NCBI GenBank assembly: GCA_900552285.1
Contig: URYV01000057.1
Coordinates: 1 to 9,524 of the forward strand
Direction: 5' to 3'
DNA length: 9,524 nt
Origin: an uncultured Oscillospiraceae bacterium
GTDB lineage: Bacteria; Bacillota; Clostridia; Oscillospirales; Acutalibacteraceae
Positions 1 to 5,897 of the stretch are shown in pieces. The notes under the pieces are model-generated. The model ran no database searches and was not told the DNA's origin. It was given only the letters and a program-made list of their open reading frames with translations. How positions within the stretch are numbered: the first letter of the stretch is position 1; each line of letters opens with the position of its first letter. The translations under genes were made by a program, and so were the position numbers.

Positions 1-112
1 AGGGAGCTGTCAGCGAAGCTGACTGAGGGATTGTAGATTTGCGAATAAGCCTCTGCTTTATCACTCGCCGCTGTTTGAGTCGTTTGTTCGTAAGTTTATG
101 TGTTGCCTTAAA
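1..112. repeat. Intergenic hairpin repeat, copy A (left end cut by window)
   Basis: Bases 1-36 are identical to 3078-3113. Bases 28-112 also align, with scattered mismatches, to 3165-3248, sharing blocks such as CGCTGTTTGAG, TTGTTCGTAA and CCTTAAA. Bases 9-23 form a perfect hairpin, GTCAGC-GAA-GCTGAC. The preceding hairpin arm seen in copy C lies off the window, but its 3' arm (AGGGAGC) is present at 1-7. The repeat ends over the stop codon of the aldo/keto reductase gene, so it sits directly 3' of a minus-strand gene, as copy C also does. I see no coding capacity that looks real. A non-autonomous mobile element or terminator-like repeat is possible; the function is unknown. Confidence 0.8.
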
Positions 113-971
113 GCTTTCCGCCGTAGACCGGGAAAACCCCGCTCTTTCCGTAGCTTTCTATGGGCTTAACCGATTTAAGGACTTCCATATCCTGCTCGGA
201 AATTTCAAAGTCGACCTCGGAATTACTCTTCATGTGGGCGGGGTCGGCGGTTTTGGGAAGAGAAACGGCTCCCAGCTGAAGGGTATAGCGAATGCAAAGC
301 TGCGGCACGGTCACGCCGTATTTTTCGGCCATGGCCATTATGTCGGGCTGATTTAAAATTTCGCCGTGGCCGATAGGAGAATAGGCCTCGACGACAATAC
401 CCTTTTCCCCGCAGTATTTTATAAGCTCGGCGGGGCTGTTGCTTATGTGCAGCAGAATTTGGTTGACCATGGGCTTTATTTCGGCCGTCTCGAGAAGGCT
501 TTCGATGTCCTCTTTCTTAAAATTCGACACGCCTATGGCGCGAAGCTTTCCCGCTTTGTAGGCGTCCTCAAGAGCCCGCCATGCCGCGCGGTTGCCCTCA
601 ACATATCTGTCATCGCTTTGATTGACCTTGTCCCAGGGTTGGGGCGAATGGATTATCATCATGTCAAGATAGTCAAGACCGGTTTTTAAAAGGGTCTCGT
701 CAATGCTTTTTGCCGCCGAGTCATAGGTTTTGTGCTCGGCCGCGACCTTGGAAACCGCAAAAATTTCCTCTCTTGATACTCCGCAGCCGCGTATTCCTTC
801 ACCCACGCCCCGCTCGTTTCCGTAGGCCTGTGCCGTGTCAAAATGCCTGTATCCGAGCTTTGCCGCCGCCTTTACCGCCTCTGCGGCATTCGAATCGTCG
901 ATAAACCATGTTCCGAGACCCAGCTGCGGAATTTTCACGCCGTTATTTAATGTCAGAGTTTTCGTATACAT
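108..971 (-). CDS. Aldo/keto reductase (NADPH-dependent oxidoreductase)
   Basis: Predicted cytosolic NAD(P)H-dependent carbonyl reductase of 287 residues, a normal length for the AKR superfamily. The catalytic tetrad is visible: D45 and Y50 in DTAQAYGNE, K75 in AVSKV and H108 in MIIHSP. GVSNF (147-151) and the cofactor-binding KTADPAHMKSN segment near 240-250 are also present. The start at 971 is chosen because AAAGGAG lies 7 bases upstream; the frame stays open to 1049, but that extension has no ribosome site and does not resemble the family N-terminus. It has its own promoter at 1079-1109 and lies downstream of, but is not obviously co-transcribed with, the TetR fragment. The physiological substrate cannot be read from sequence; detoxification of aldehydes or ketones is a family-based guess. 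Confidence 0.93.
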   Translation of the reverse strand: MYTKTLTLNNGVKIPQLGLGTWFIDDSNAAEAVKAAAKLGYRHFDTAQAYGNERGVGEGIRGCGVSREEIFAVSKVAAEHKTYDSAAKSIDETLLKTGLDYLDMMIIHSPQPWDKVNQSDDRYVEGNRAAWRALEDAYKAGKLRAIGVSNFKKEDIESLLETAEIKPMVNQILLHISNSPAELIKYCGEKGIVVEAYSPIGHGEILNQPDIMAMAEKYGVTVPQLCIRYTLQLGAVSLPKTADPAHMKSNSEVDFEISEQDMEVLKSVKPIESYGKSGVFPVYGGKL

Positions 972-1023
972 AAAAAATCTCCTTTGTATGATGTAATTGT
1001 ATAAGACTCGGCCGCACGGGGCA

Positions 1024-1047
1024 GCGGATTTTCGCGATAAATCCCGC
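1024..1047 (-). other. Possible hairpin in the aldo/keto reductase leader
   Basis: In the ~100-nt leader between the predicted promoter and the start codon, GCGG and ATTT on one side pair with AAAT and CCGC on the other, with one bulged G and a 7-base loop. It could shape leader RNA stability, but no known riboswitch is recognised. Chance occurrence is possible. Confidence 0.25.
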
Positions 1048-1078
1048 ATTTCGCGGCGGCTTTGCCCTTTTCATTTCA

Positions 1079-1109
1079 ATCATACAACCTAAAGCTGACT
1101 TCAAGTCAA
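1079..1109 (-). promoter_or_regulatory. MerR-type promoter with 19-bp spacer for the aldo/keto reductase
   Basis: On the minus strand a perfect -35 (TTGACT, 1104-1109) and a near-consensus -10 (TATGAT, 1079-1084) are separated by exactly 19 bp. Such an overlong spacer is the hallmark of promoters activated by MerR-family regulators, which untwist the DNA. The spacer holds an imperfect dyad, CTTGAAGTC / AGCTTTAGG, placed as a MerR operator would be. MerR-family control of aldo/keto reductases is common in Firmicutes (established knowledge). No MerR gene lies in this window, so the regulator is inferred to be elsewhere. Confidence 0.65.
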
Positions 1110-1127
1110 GCTTTTTTTGAAATTTTT

Positions 1128-1559
1128 TTATTTTTCCTCAATACGACGAACACATCGGCAAATCACATCGCACATATACTCGGTCGGCTCGGCACATTCG
1201 CCCTTAAGCCACAGAGATATTATCGCCATAATTCCCTGAATGTTAAAGGTCAAAACATAATTTCTTTGCTCCTTCGGCACACCGTAGCGTTCAAGAATCG
1301 GGGTTATAACATGTTGAAGAAGCCCCTCATAGCTTTTATCAAGACTGAGTATCGCCGAATTTTCAAGACCCGTACCGAAAAGACGGCGGTTATCCTTGAT
1401 AAAATTAAGATAGGGAATCAAATACTCCGGCGTTATAAGGTAAAGCTCGTCAAGAGGGCAATCCGCGATTTTCGACAAAAACCGCGCCGAATCATGCTCC
1501 ATATAGGCGAGGAATTTCCCGATCATATACTCCGTGCATTCCTTCAAAAGGTCATTCAC
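1128..1559 (-). CDS. TetR family regulator, C-terminal fragment without the DNA-binding domain
   Basis: 143 residues if read from the GTG at 1557-1559. The whole product resembles the C-terminal ligand-binding domain of Firmicutes TetR regulators: the segments LNELYLITPEYL-like (38-47), ITPILERYGVP (85-95) and FNIQGIMAIISLWLKGECAEPTEY (104-127) are typical. Upstream in the same frame only ...RQHYET precedes it before a TGA at 1596-1598. HYET is where family members leave the helix-turn-helix (usually TFYxHYETxxDLL), so the HTH is missing and the product cannot act as a normal repressor. The sequence before HYET belongs to the small-protein gene at 1556-1684. The GTG overlaps that reading frame's TGA (GTGA), so coupled translation of a stable remnant is conceivable. 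Either a deletion remnant or an assembly artefact. Confidence 0.8.
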   Translation of the reverse strand: MNDLLKECTEYMIGKFLAYMEHDSARFLSKIADCPLDELYLITPEYLIPYLNFIKDNRRLFGTGLENSAILSLDKSYEGLLQHVITPILERYGVPKEQRNYVLTFNIQGIMAIISLWLKGECAEPTEYMCDVICRCVRRIEEK

Positions 1560-1684
1560 CGTTTCGTAATGTTGGCGGGGAGCTTTGCCTTTGCGTCAAG
1601 CTTTCGCAGAGCCACAACCTTTGGGGTCTCCTTCGGCGTATATTCGCTGGCCAGTCGTTCGGCATAAATTTTATCTGTGTTCAT
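1556..1684 (-). pseudogene. 5' remnant of a small clostridial membrane protein gene
   Basis: Begins with a strong site (AAAGGAGG, 7 bases before ATG at 1684) and a -10 box, and encodes 42 residues: MNTDKIYAERLASEYTPK followed by a KVVALRKLDAKAKLPAN segment, then ITKR and stop. The first ~38 residues match my memory of the N-terminus of a ~110-120 residue, two-helix membrane protein widespread in Clostridia and often labelled 'dihydropteridine reductase' (that label is doubtful). In the family, LPAN is followed by a phenylalanine-rich membrane helix; here it runs out of frame into TetR sequence. Both predicted membrane helices are thus lost. The family assignment is from memory and not searched. 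Confidence 0.6.
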
Positions 1685-1689
1685 TTTTA

Positions 1690-1735
1690 TTCCTCCTTTG
1701 TTTTCTGACATTATAATAGCAAAAACAAAGAGGAA
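1690..1735. promoter_or_regulatory. Promoter -10 inside an inverted repeat (candidate TetR operator)
   Basis: On the minus strand a perfect TATAAT (1710-1715) stands 25 bases before the ATG at 1684; no good -35 is seen (the best are weak TGGTTT or GGTTTC at 17-18 bp spacing). The box sits in the centre of an inverted repeat: CTTTGTTTT (1696-1704) against AAAACAAAG (1722-1730), which extends outward to 14 paired bases with one bulge (1690-1735). The downstream arm includes the ribosome-binding site. Because transcription should start near 1703, only one arm is transcribed, so this is better read as a DNA operator than an RNA hairpin. Assignment to the TetR protein is inference from location. 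Confidence 0.5.
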
Positions 1736-1743
1736 ACCAAACA

Positions 1744-1763
1744 ACACAAAAGCGCCTTTGTGT
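1744..1763 (-). terminator. Weak hairpin after the GNAT gene
   Basis: Seven perfect pairs, ACACAAA / TTTGTGT, enclose a 6-base loop, and on the minus strand the stem is followed by TGTTTGGTTT. It lies 30 nt after the acetyltransferase stop and upstream of the next promoter, the right place for a terminator. The stem is A/T-rich and the U tract is interrupted, so termination would be weak. Confidence 0.3.
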
Positions 1764-1793
1764 CGATTTATGATTTATACCGCAATTTACTTT

Positions 1794-2186
1794 TCAAAAA
1801 AGTCTCATATACAAAAGCGGATAGGGGTTTCCCTGCCCGTCAAACTCGCTTCTTTTGTATGTTTTGAAACCCATGTGCCCGTAAAATCCCACGGCCGACG
1901 GGTTTTGTTCGTTGACGGTAACCTCACCCACACCGAGATTTTTCACGGCATATGTCAAAAGCTCCTTTCCGACTCCCCTCCCACGCATTTTCGGGGAAAC
2001 GAACAGCATTTCGAGGCGGTCTTTTTCGGCGCCCATAAAGGCAATCGGCTCATTTTTGCTTTGCCCCGCGGCAAAAAGGCGGGAAACGCTTTGCAAAGCA
2101 TCGGACACATATTCCTTTATTTTAAGTATCTCGTCATTTGACAAAAAGGTGTGGGTGGCACGGACCGAGTCATCCCAAATTTTCAA
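1794..2186 (-). CDS. GNAT family N-acetyltransferase (YjaB-like), 5' end uncertain
   Basis: Predicted cytosolic acetyl-CoA-dependent N-acetyltransferase. Acetyl-CoA motif A is clear: LFVSPKMRGRGVGKELL with R68-G-R-G-V-G73 (numbered from 2186). VNEQNPSAVGFYGHMGF (91-107) and the ending GNPYPLLYM resemble E. coli YjaB. The coordinates given use a TTG at 2186 that lacks a ribosome site and drops the first beta strand. The frame continues upstream as ...EICDRKAATDKL to 2240 with no ATG, while an ATG at 2257-2259, overlapping the NERD gene stop as ATGA, opens a frame that stops at 2221. Removing one T from the T5 run at 2223-2227 would join the two into a full-length protein (~155 residues). So either a frameshift mutation, a sequence error or a non-standard start. 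The acceptor substrate is unknown. Confidence 0.85.
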   Translation of the reverse strand: MKIWDDSVRATHTFLSNDEILKIKEYVSDALQSVSRLFAAGQSKNEPIAFMGAEKDRLEMLFVSPKMRGRGVGKELLTYAVKNLGVGEVTVNEQNPSAVGFYGHMGFKTYKRSEFDGQGNPYPLLYMRLF

Positions 2187-2255
2187 AAGCTTGTCGGTTG
2201 CGGCTTTTCTGTCGCAAATTTCAAAAATTTCCGTAAATCTTCACCTCGGCAAATT

Positions 2256-2864
2256 TCATTCAAGCAGTTCCTTTATTTTTGCAACGGTTTCACGCGTCAA
2301 AGCCGTTCGGCCTCTTTTGTGCAGCACGCCGTCGATTTCCGCGGTATCGGACAGCACAAAATCGGACACTACGGGACTGCCCCCGTTCACAAGCATAACA
2401 TATCCCTGCACCCACACGTCGACGCCGTAATATTCGAGGTATTTTGCCAAAATATACACCTGTCTTTTGACCTGCTTAATGGGGTTTTTGACGGTTTTCT
2501 CATATACATTCCCCGCGGCCGTTTTTTTATATTTTTTCCACTCGTATTCGTTTTCTTTTCCGAAAAGTACCCCGACGTAATTTTTAACTTCTATTACAAA
2601 CACGCCGTTTTTGTTAACAACGACGCAGTCGAGCTCGGCGGGCCGCCCGTCATAGGCTATGCTCACATTTGAAAGCAGCGTATCCCCCTCGCGAAGGACG
2701 CTTTTTATCACCGACGCCGCATATTTCTCGCCGTATCTGCCGGATCTTTTTTGCGGCGGTTCAAAAAACGTGCCGTCGGCATCCCGATTCGAAAGGCCGA
2801 CGAGAACAACTGCGGCGGCAAAAGCAATAAGGACGGCAATCAAAACCGCGGCAATAATTATCAC
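2256..2864 (-). CDS. Membrane-anchored NERD domain protein
   Basis: 202 residues from a GTG at 2862-2864, which follows AAAGGCGG at a sensible distance. A TTG at 2964-2966 in the same frame would add 34 residues, but they look non-coding and run toward the repeat region. Residues 2-24 form one strongly hydrophobic helix, an N-terminal anchor. The NERD (nuclease-related) domain follows at about 43-145: GRYGEKYAASVI, then ELDCVVV (E77, D79), then GVFVIEVKNY (E92-V-K94), matching the E...D...ExK pattern of restriction-endonuclease-like folds. NPIKQVKRQ (127-135) is typical of the family. NERD proteins are thought to act on nucleic acid, but no activity is established for this one. Its stop overlaps a possible GNAT start, suggesting translational coupling. 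Confidence 0.85.
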   Translation of the reverse strand: MIIIAAVLIAVLIAFAAAVVLVGLSNRDADGTFFEPPQKRSGRYGEKYAASVIKSVLREGDTLLSNVSIAYDGRPAELDCVVVNKNGVFVIEVKNYVGVLFGKENEYEWKKYKKTAAGNVYEKTVKNPIKQVKRQVYILAKYLEYYGVDVWVQGYVMLVNGGSPVVSDFVLSDTAEIDGVLHKRGRTALTRETVAKIKELLE

Positions 2865-2978
2865 TCCGTCACCCGCCTTTCTTTTTAAGCGGCTCGGCAC
2901 ATTTCCGAACCGTTTAAGCAACAGATACGAACACGATTTCGGCGGAGAAAAATCCCCCGATGACAATTGAAAGAAACG

Positions 2979-2998
2979 TCGGCACCCTTGTGTAAAGG
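2979..2998. repeat. Degenerate head-only copy of the intergenic repeat (copy B)
   Basis: TCGGC-A-CCCTTGTGTAAAGG differs at one position from bases 3061-3080 (TCGGC-T-CCCTTGTGTAAAGG). The match then stops, so only the left end of the repeat is present. It lies 62 bases from the start of copy C, in the same orientation. Confidence 0.65.
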
Positions 2999-3060
2999 CC
3001 GAAATCGACCTTTCCGCGAAATTTAGGCAACCCGATGTAAACGGCCGCGGTTCGATATTT

Positions 3061-3248
3061 TCGGCTCCCTTGTGTAAAGGGAGCTGTCAGCGAAGCTGAC
3101 TGAGGGATTGTAGGTTTCCGAAACCCCTAATTATCAATTTTTCCGCAATCCATATCTCATCGCCGGATTGTAAGCTTGCGGACAAGCCACAAATTTATCA
3201 CCCGTCGCTGTTTGAGTTGCTTGTTCGTAAATTATATGTCACCTTAAA
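3061..3248. repeat. Intergenic hairpin repeat, copy C (complete, with 60-base insertion)
   Basis: Two hairpins stand back to back: GCTCCCTT / AAGGGAGC (3064-3071 with 3077-3084, loop GTGTA) and GTCAGC-GAA-GCTGAC (3086-3100). The following tail matches copy A, but here it is interrupted by 60 extra bases bounded by a direct repeat of GGATTGTA (3105-3112 and 3165-3172). Copy A has a single GGATTGTA at that point, so either copy C gained or copy A lost this piece by recombination between the 8-base repeats. Like copy A it lies just beyond the 3' end of a minus-strand gene. Similar CTCCCTTGTGTAAAGGGAG elements are, from memory, common between genes of Clostridia. Confidence 0.82.
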
Positions 3249-3251
3249 CAA

Positions 3252-3268
3252 CAAAGCCTTAAGCTTTG
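3252..3268 (-). terminator. Hairpin downstream of nagZ, possible terminator
   Basis: CAAAGC / GCTTTG pair perfectly around a 5-base loop and, read on the minus strand, are followed by TTGTTTAA. It lies 32 nt after the nagZ stop, at the end of the long right-hand gene cluster. The stem is only 6 bp, so termination may rely partly on the neighbouring repeat hairpins. Confidence 0.4.
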
Positions 3269-3300
3269 CATCCGTGGCATTTGAAACTCATTTGTGCAAT

Positions 3301-4569
3301 CTAAATTTCGACAAGACCGAGGGTGATTTTCCAGTTTAACACCCGAACGGCCGACTGCCTTATGCGTTCCCGTGAAATTGTTCCGCCGTTTACGGCGTCA
3401 AGCACCGCGGTATACTGGCTTTCGAGGTCGGAGGAAATTATCATGTCGTTTCCCGCCTCAACGGCAAACACGGCAGCGGATTTGTCTCCCGTGTATGCGG
3501 TTATCGCCTTCATGGCAAGGTCGTCGGTCATTATGACCCCTTCAAAGCCCAGCTCCTCCCGCAGAACCCTGTGAATTTCGGGCGAAAGCGAGGCCGGAAG
3601 GTTTGAGTCAAAGGATTTCACAATGTTATGGCTGACAAGCACGCCGCCCGCCCCCGCCGAAATCCCGGCAAAAAAGGGCAGAAAATCCTTTTGATAAAAT
3701 TCCTCTTTTTCCCGCTCGTCAACGGCAATTTCCGTGTGTGTATCGGAGTTGCCGCCGTAGCCGGGAAAGTGCTTGAGCACGCTGCCCACCCCGTCGAAAT
3801 TCATTTTTTCCACAAGACGGGATATGTATTCGGCCGTTTCCTCGGCTCCCTTGCCGAGGGTTCGCGAATATATGAAATCCGAAGGATTTTCCGAAACGTC
3901 GCACACGGGGGCAAGATTCACGTTGATACCGAGACCTTTGAGCAAGGCGTCCTTTTCGTCGGCGTCGGCAATGACCGCATCTATACCGCCGCGGGAATAA
4001 AGATAGCCCGGCGAATGAAATTTTTCCGAGCGGAAGGCCTTATAGGCGCTGACCCTGACCACCGAACCGCCCTCTTCGTCGGTTCCGATGAGCAGCGGCG
4101 TTTTTGCCGCCGATTGGTATTCGCTTATTTTTTGACGGAGGGACTCGGGAGTCTGCCCTTCAAAATCCCGTCCGAAAAGTATAAACCCGCCCACATTAAA
4201 CCGCGCCGCCTGCTCGGCCGCTCCGCTTTCGGGACAACGGGCAAAAAACATCTGCCCGAGCTGCTGCTCGAGAGTAAGGCCGTCGACATATTTTTCCGCC
4301 GGAGTTCTCTCGTCGACAGGGAGGGTTATCGGCTCGTAGTTCGGCTCGGGGTCGGCATTTTTCTCAAGCTTTGAAACTTCGTCGAAAGCCTCGGGAACCG
4401 ATGTAGTTTCTTCCGACTGCTCGGCTTCGCTTTCCTGCTCCGGCTCAGAAACGTCGGAGACCTCGCTCAAAACCGAGGAGTTCTCAAAGCCCTGCTCCCG
4501 ACTTTGCCGACAGGAGCAAAATTCAAATAGCATAAAGGCCGCCAAAATGACGGCCGTGAGTTTTTTCAT
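3301..4569 (-). CDS. nagZ: Lipoprotein beta-N-acetylhexosaminidase, GH3 family (NagZ-like)
   Basis: 422 residues. Residues 1-17 form a lysine-led hydrophobic signal ending in a lipobox-like stretch (FEFCSC; lipidated Cys probably C20, possibly C18), followed by a ~50-residue acidic Ser/Glu-rich linker, so it should be tethered outside the membrane. The GH3 domain runs from about 90 to 420: IGTDEEGG (161-168), NVNLAPVCDV (216-225), KHFPGYGGNSDTHT (266-279) containing the Asp-x-His general acid/base dyad (D276, H278) typical of NagZ, and GVIMTDDLAM (344-353), whose D349 is the likely nucleophile. NagZ-type enzymes release GlcNAc from peptidoglycan fragments. AGAAGG precedes the ATG at modest spacing. 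It sits 47 nt after the sodium-pump beta gene with no terminator between, suggesting the same operon and a wall-recycling role. Confidence 0.92.
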   Translation of the reverse strand: MKKLTAVILAAFMLFEFCSCRQSREQGFENSSVLSEVSDVSEPEQESEAEQSEETTSVPEAFDEVSKLEKNADPEPNYEPITLPVDERTPAEKYVDGLTLEQQLGQMFFARCPESGAAEQAARFNVGGFILFGRDFEGQTPESLRQKISEYQSAAKTPLLIGTDEEGGSVVRVSAYKAFRSEKFHSPGYLYSRGGIDAVIADADEKDALLKGLGINVNLAPVCDVSENPSDFIYSRTLGKGAEETAEYISRLVEKMNFDGVGSVLKHFPGYGGNSDTHTEIAVDEREKEEFYQKDFLPFFAGISAGAGGVLVSHNIVKSFDSNLPASLSPEIHRVLREELGFEGVIMTDDLAMKAITAYTGDKSAAVFAVEAGNDMIISSDLESQYTAVLDAVNGGTISRERIRQSAVRVLNWKITLGLVEI

Positions 4570-4616
4570 TTAACATAAACCTTCTTTTATGACTTAGGCT
4601 GCCGTCGGCTTTACAC

Positions 4617-5885
4617 CTAAAGCGTCGGGCAAATGGACATAAGAACGCCCGCGGCCACCGCCGAGCCGATAACTCCGGCAACATTGGGACCCATGGCGTG
4701 CATGAGAAGAAAGTTTTGAGGATTTTCCTCCTGACCCACCTTGTTGGAAACGCGGGCGGCCATGGGAACGGCAGACACGCCTGCCGAACCGATAAGAGGA
4801 TTGACCTTTCCGCCGGTGAATATATACATGAGCTTGCCGAAAAGCACTCCGAAGGCGGTGCCCATGGCAAAGGCGAAAAGACCGAGTGCCACAACCTTGA
4901 GGGTCGCGGGAGTCAAAAAGCTTGCTCCGTTTGTGGTGGCGCCCACCGAAAGGCCGAGGCAGATGACTATTATGTTCATAAGCTCGTTTTGAGCGGTCTT
5001 TGAAAGCCTGTCCACAACTCCGCATTCCTTCATAAGGTTACCGAGCATGAGCATACCGACCAGCACGGCGGCGCTTGGGAGGATGAGCGAAACAACAACG
5101 GTGACCATTATGGGGAAAATGATTTTTTCCTTTTTGGAAACGGGACGAAGCTGTTCCATAACGACGGCGCGCTCCTTTTTGGTGGTGAGCAGTCTCATTA
5201 TGGGCGGCTGAATAAGGGGAACGAGAGCCATATAGGAATAGGCCGCAACGGCGATGGTTCCTACCTGAATACTCGAATTTTCATTTAAAAGCCGCGAGGC
5301 GACATAAATAGCGGTGGGGCCGTCGGCTCCTCCGATTATGCCGATCGAGCCGGCCTCAAGAGCGTTGAACCCGAGCATGGCGGCGCCGATAAAGGCGGCA
5401 AAAATACCGATTTGGGCGGCGGCTCCGAGAATGAGGCTTTTGGGGTTGGCAATCAGCGGGCCGAAATCGGTCATGGCTCCGACGCCGAGGAAAATCAGGG
5501 GCGGATAAATTCCCGCCTTGACCCCGAGATAAAGACAATCCATAAGGGTGACGTTTCCCGTCTTGAAAAGCTCCACAAAGCCGGGCAAATCGTGATAATG
5601 CACCGAAAGCGCCTCTTCGGGATTAAAGAAAGGCAGGTTTGCAAGCAGCATTCCGAAGGCAATGGGAAGCAGCAGCAGCGGCTCGAACCCTCTGCCTATG
5701 GCAAGGTAGATAAGCACACAGGCAACGGCAAGCATAACGAGGTTTTTCCACCCGTCGCCGCCGAAATCGTTTATCATGGTTCCTATTCCCGACTCGGTAT
5801 AGAGCTGTTTAAGAGCCTCGCCGAAGGTGGAAAAAATGCTCATCAGCGACGTGAAGGCCGCGTAAAGCGTTATACTGAACTCCAT
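4617..5885 (-). CDS. oadB: Sodium ion-translocating decarboxylase beta subunit (OadB/MmdB/GcdB family)
   Basis: 422 residues, close to the usual ~430, strongly hydrophobic with about nine to ten membrane segments. The subunit decarboxylates carboxybiotin and couples this to sodium export. Conserved landmarks: LGVGAMTDFGPLIANP (133-148), GGADGPTAIYVASRL (185-199) containing the essential Asp of the family, SAGVSAVPMAARV (367-379) and GPNVAGVIGSAVAAG (399-413) near the C-terminus. AGGAGG precedes the ATG. It follows the gamma-subunit gene by 12 nt. The window holds no carboxyltransferase alpha subunit or biotin carrier, so the substrate (oxaloacetate, methylmalonyl-CoA, glutaconyl-CoA or malonate type) cannot be assigned and the partners must be encoded elsewhere. 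Confidence 0.95.
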   Translation of the reverse strand: MEFSITLYAAFTSLMSIFSTFGEALKQLYTESGIGTMINDFGGDGWKNLVMLAVACVLIYLAIGRGFEPLLLLPIAFGMLLANLPFFNPEEALSVHYHDLPGFVELFKTGNVTLMDCLYLGVKAGIYPPLIFLGVGAMTDFGPLIANPKSLILGAAAQIGIFAAFIGAAMLGFNALEAGSIGIIGGADGPTAIYVASRLLNENSSIQVGTIAVAAYSYMALVPLIQPPIMRLLTTKKERAVVMEQLRPVSKKEKIIFPIMVTVVVSLILPSAAVLVGMLMLGNLMKECGVVDRLSKTAQNELMNIIVICLGLSVGATTNGASFLTPATLKVVALGLFAFAMGTAFGVLFGKLMYIFTGGKVNPLIGSAGVSAVPMAARVSNKVGQEENPQNFLLMHAMGPNVAGVIGSAVAAGVLMSICPTL

Positions 5886-5897
5886 TTTTTATTCCTC

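Larger units (their letters stand above)
2967..3300. other. 334-base intergenic region between nagZ and the NERD gene
   Basis: Contains a small hairpin after nagZ (3252-3268), a full copy of the intergenic repeat (3061-3248) and a degenerate copy of its head (2979-2998). No convincing gene is seen on either strand. I do not see a clear promoter for the NERD gene. Confidence 0.7.

Noticed and set aside
972..1049. N-terminal extension of the aldo/keto reductase
   Set aside because: The extra 26 residues do not fit the family, and the strong AAAGGAG sits just before the ATG at 971. The stretch is better read as leader RNA.
2865..2966. Longer NERD protein starting at a TTG
   Set aside because: The additional 34 residues look like translated intergenic DNA. 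The GTG at 2864 has a better-placed ribosome site and puts the membrane helix at the N-terminus.
1..3248. Repeat copies considered as a CRISPR array
   Set aside because: Only two main copies about 3 kb apart plus one partial head, with internal hairpins and no regular spacers or cas genes.
3628..4374. Plus-strand open frame (248 codons) opposite nagZ
   Set aside because: Antisense shadow of the GH3 gene; no family motifs and no convincing ribosome site.
4570..4616. Terminator between oadB and nagZ
   Set aside because: Only a tiny GCCG/CGGC palindrome with no loop and no U tract on the minus strand, so co-transcription seems more likely.
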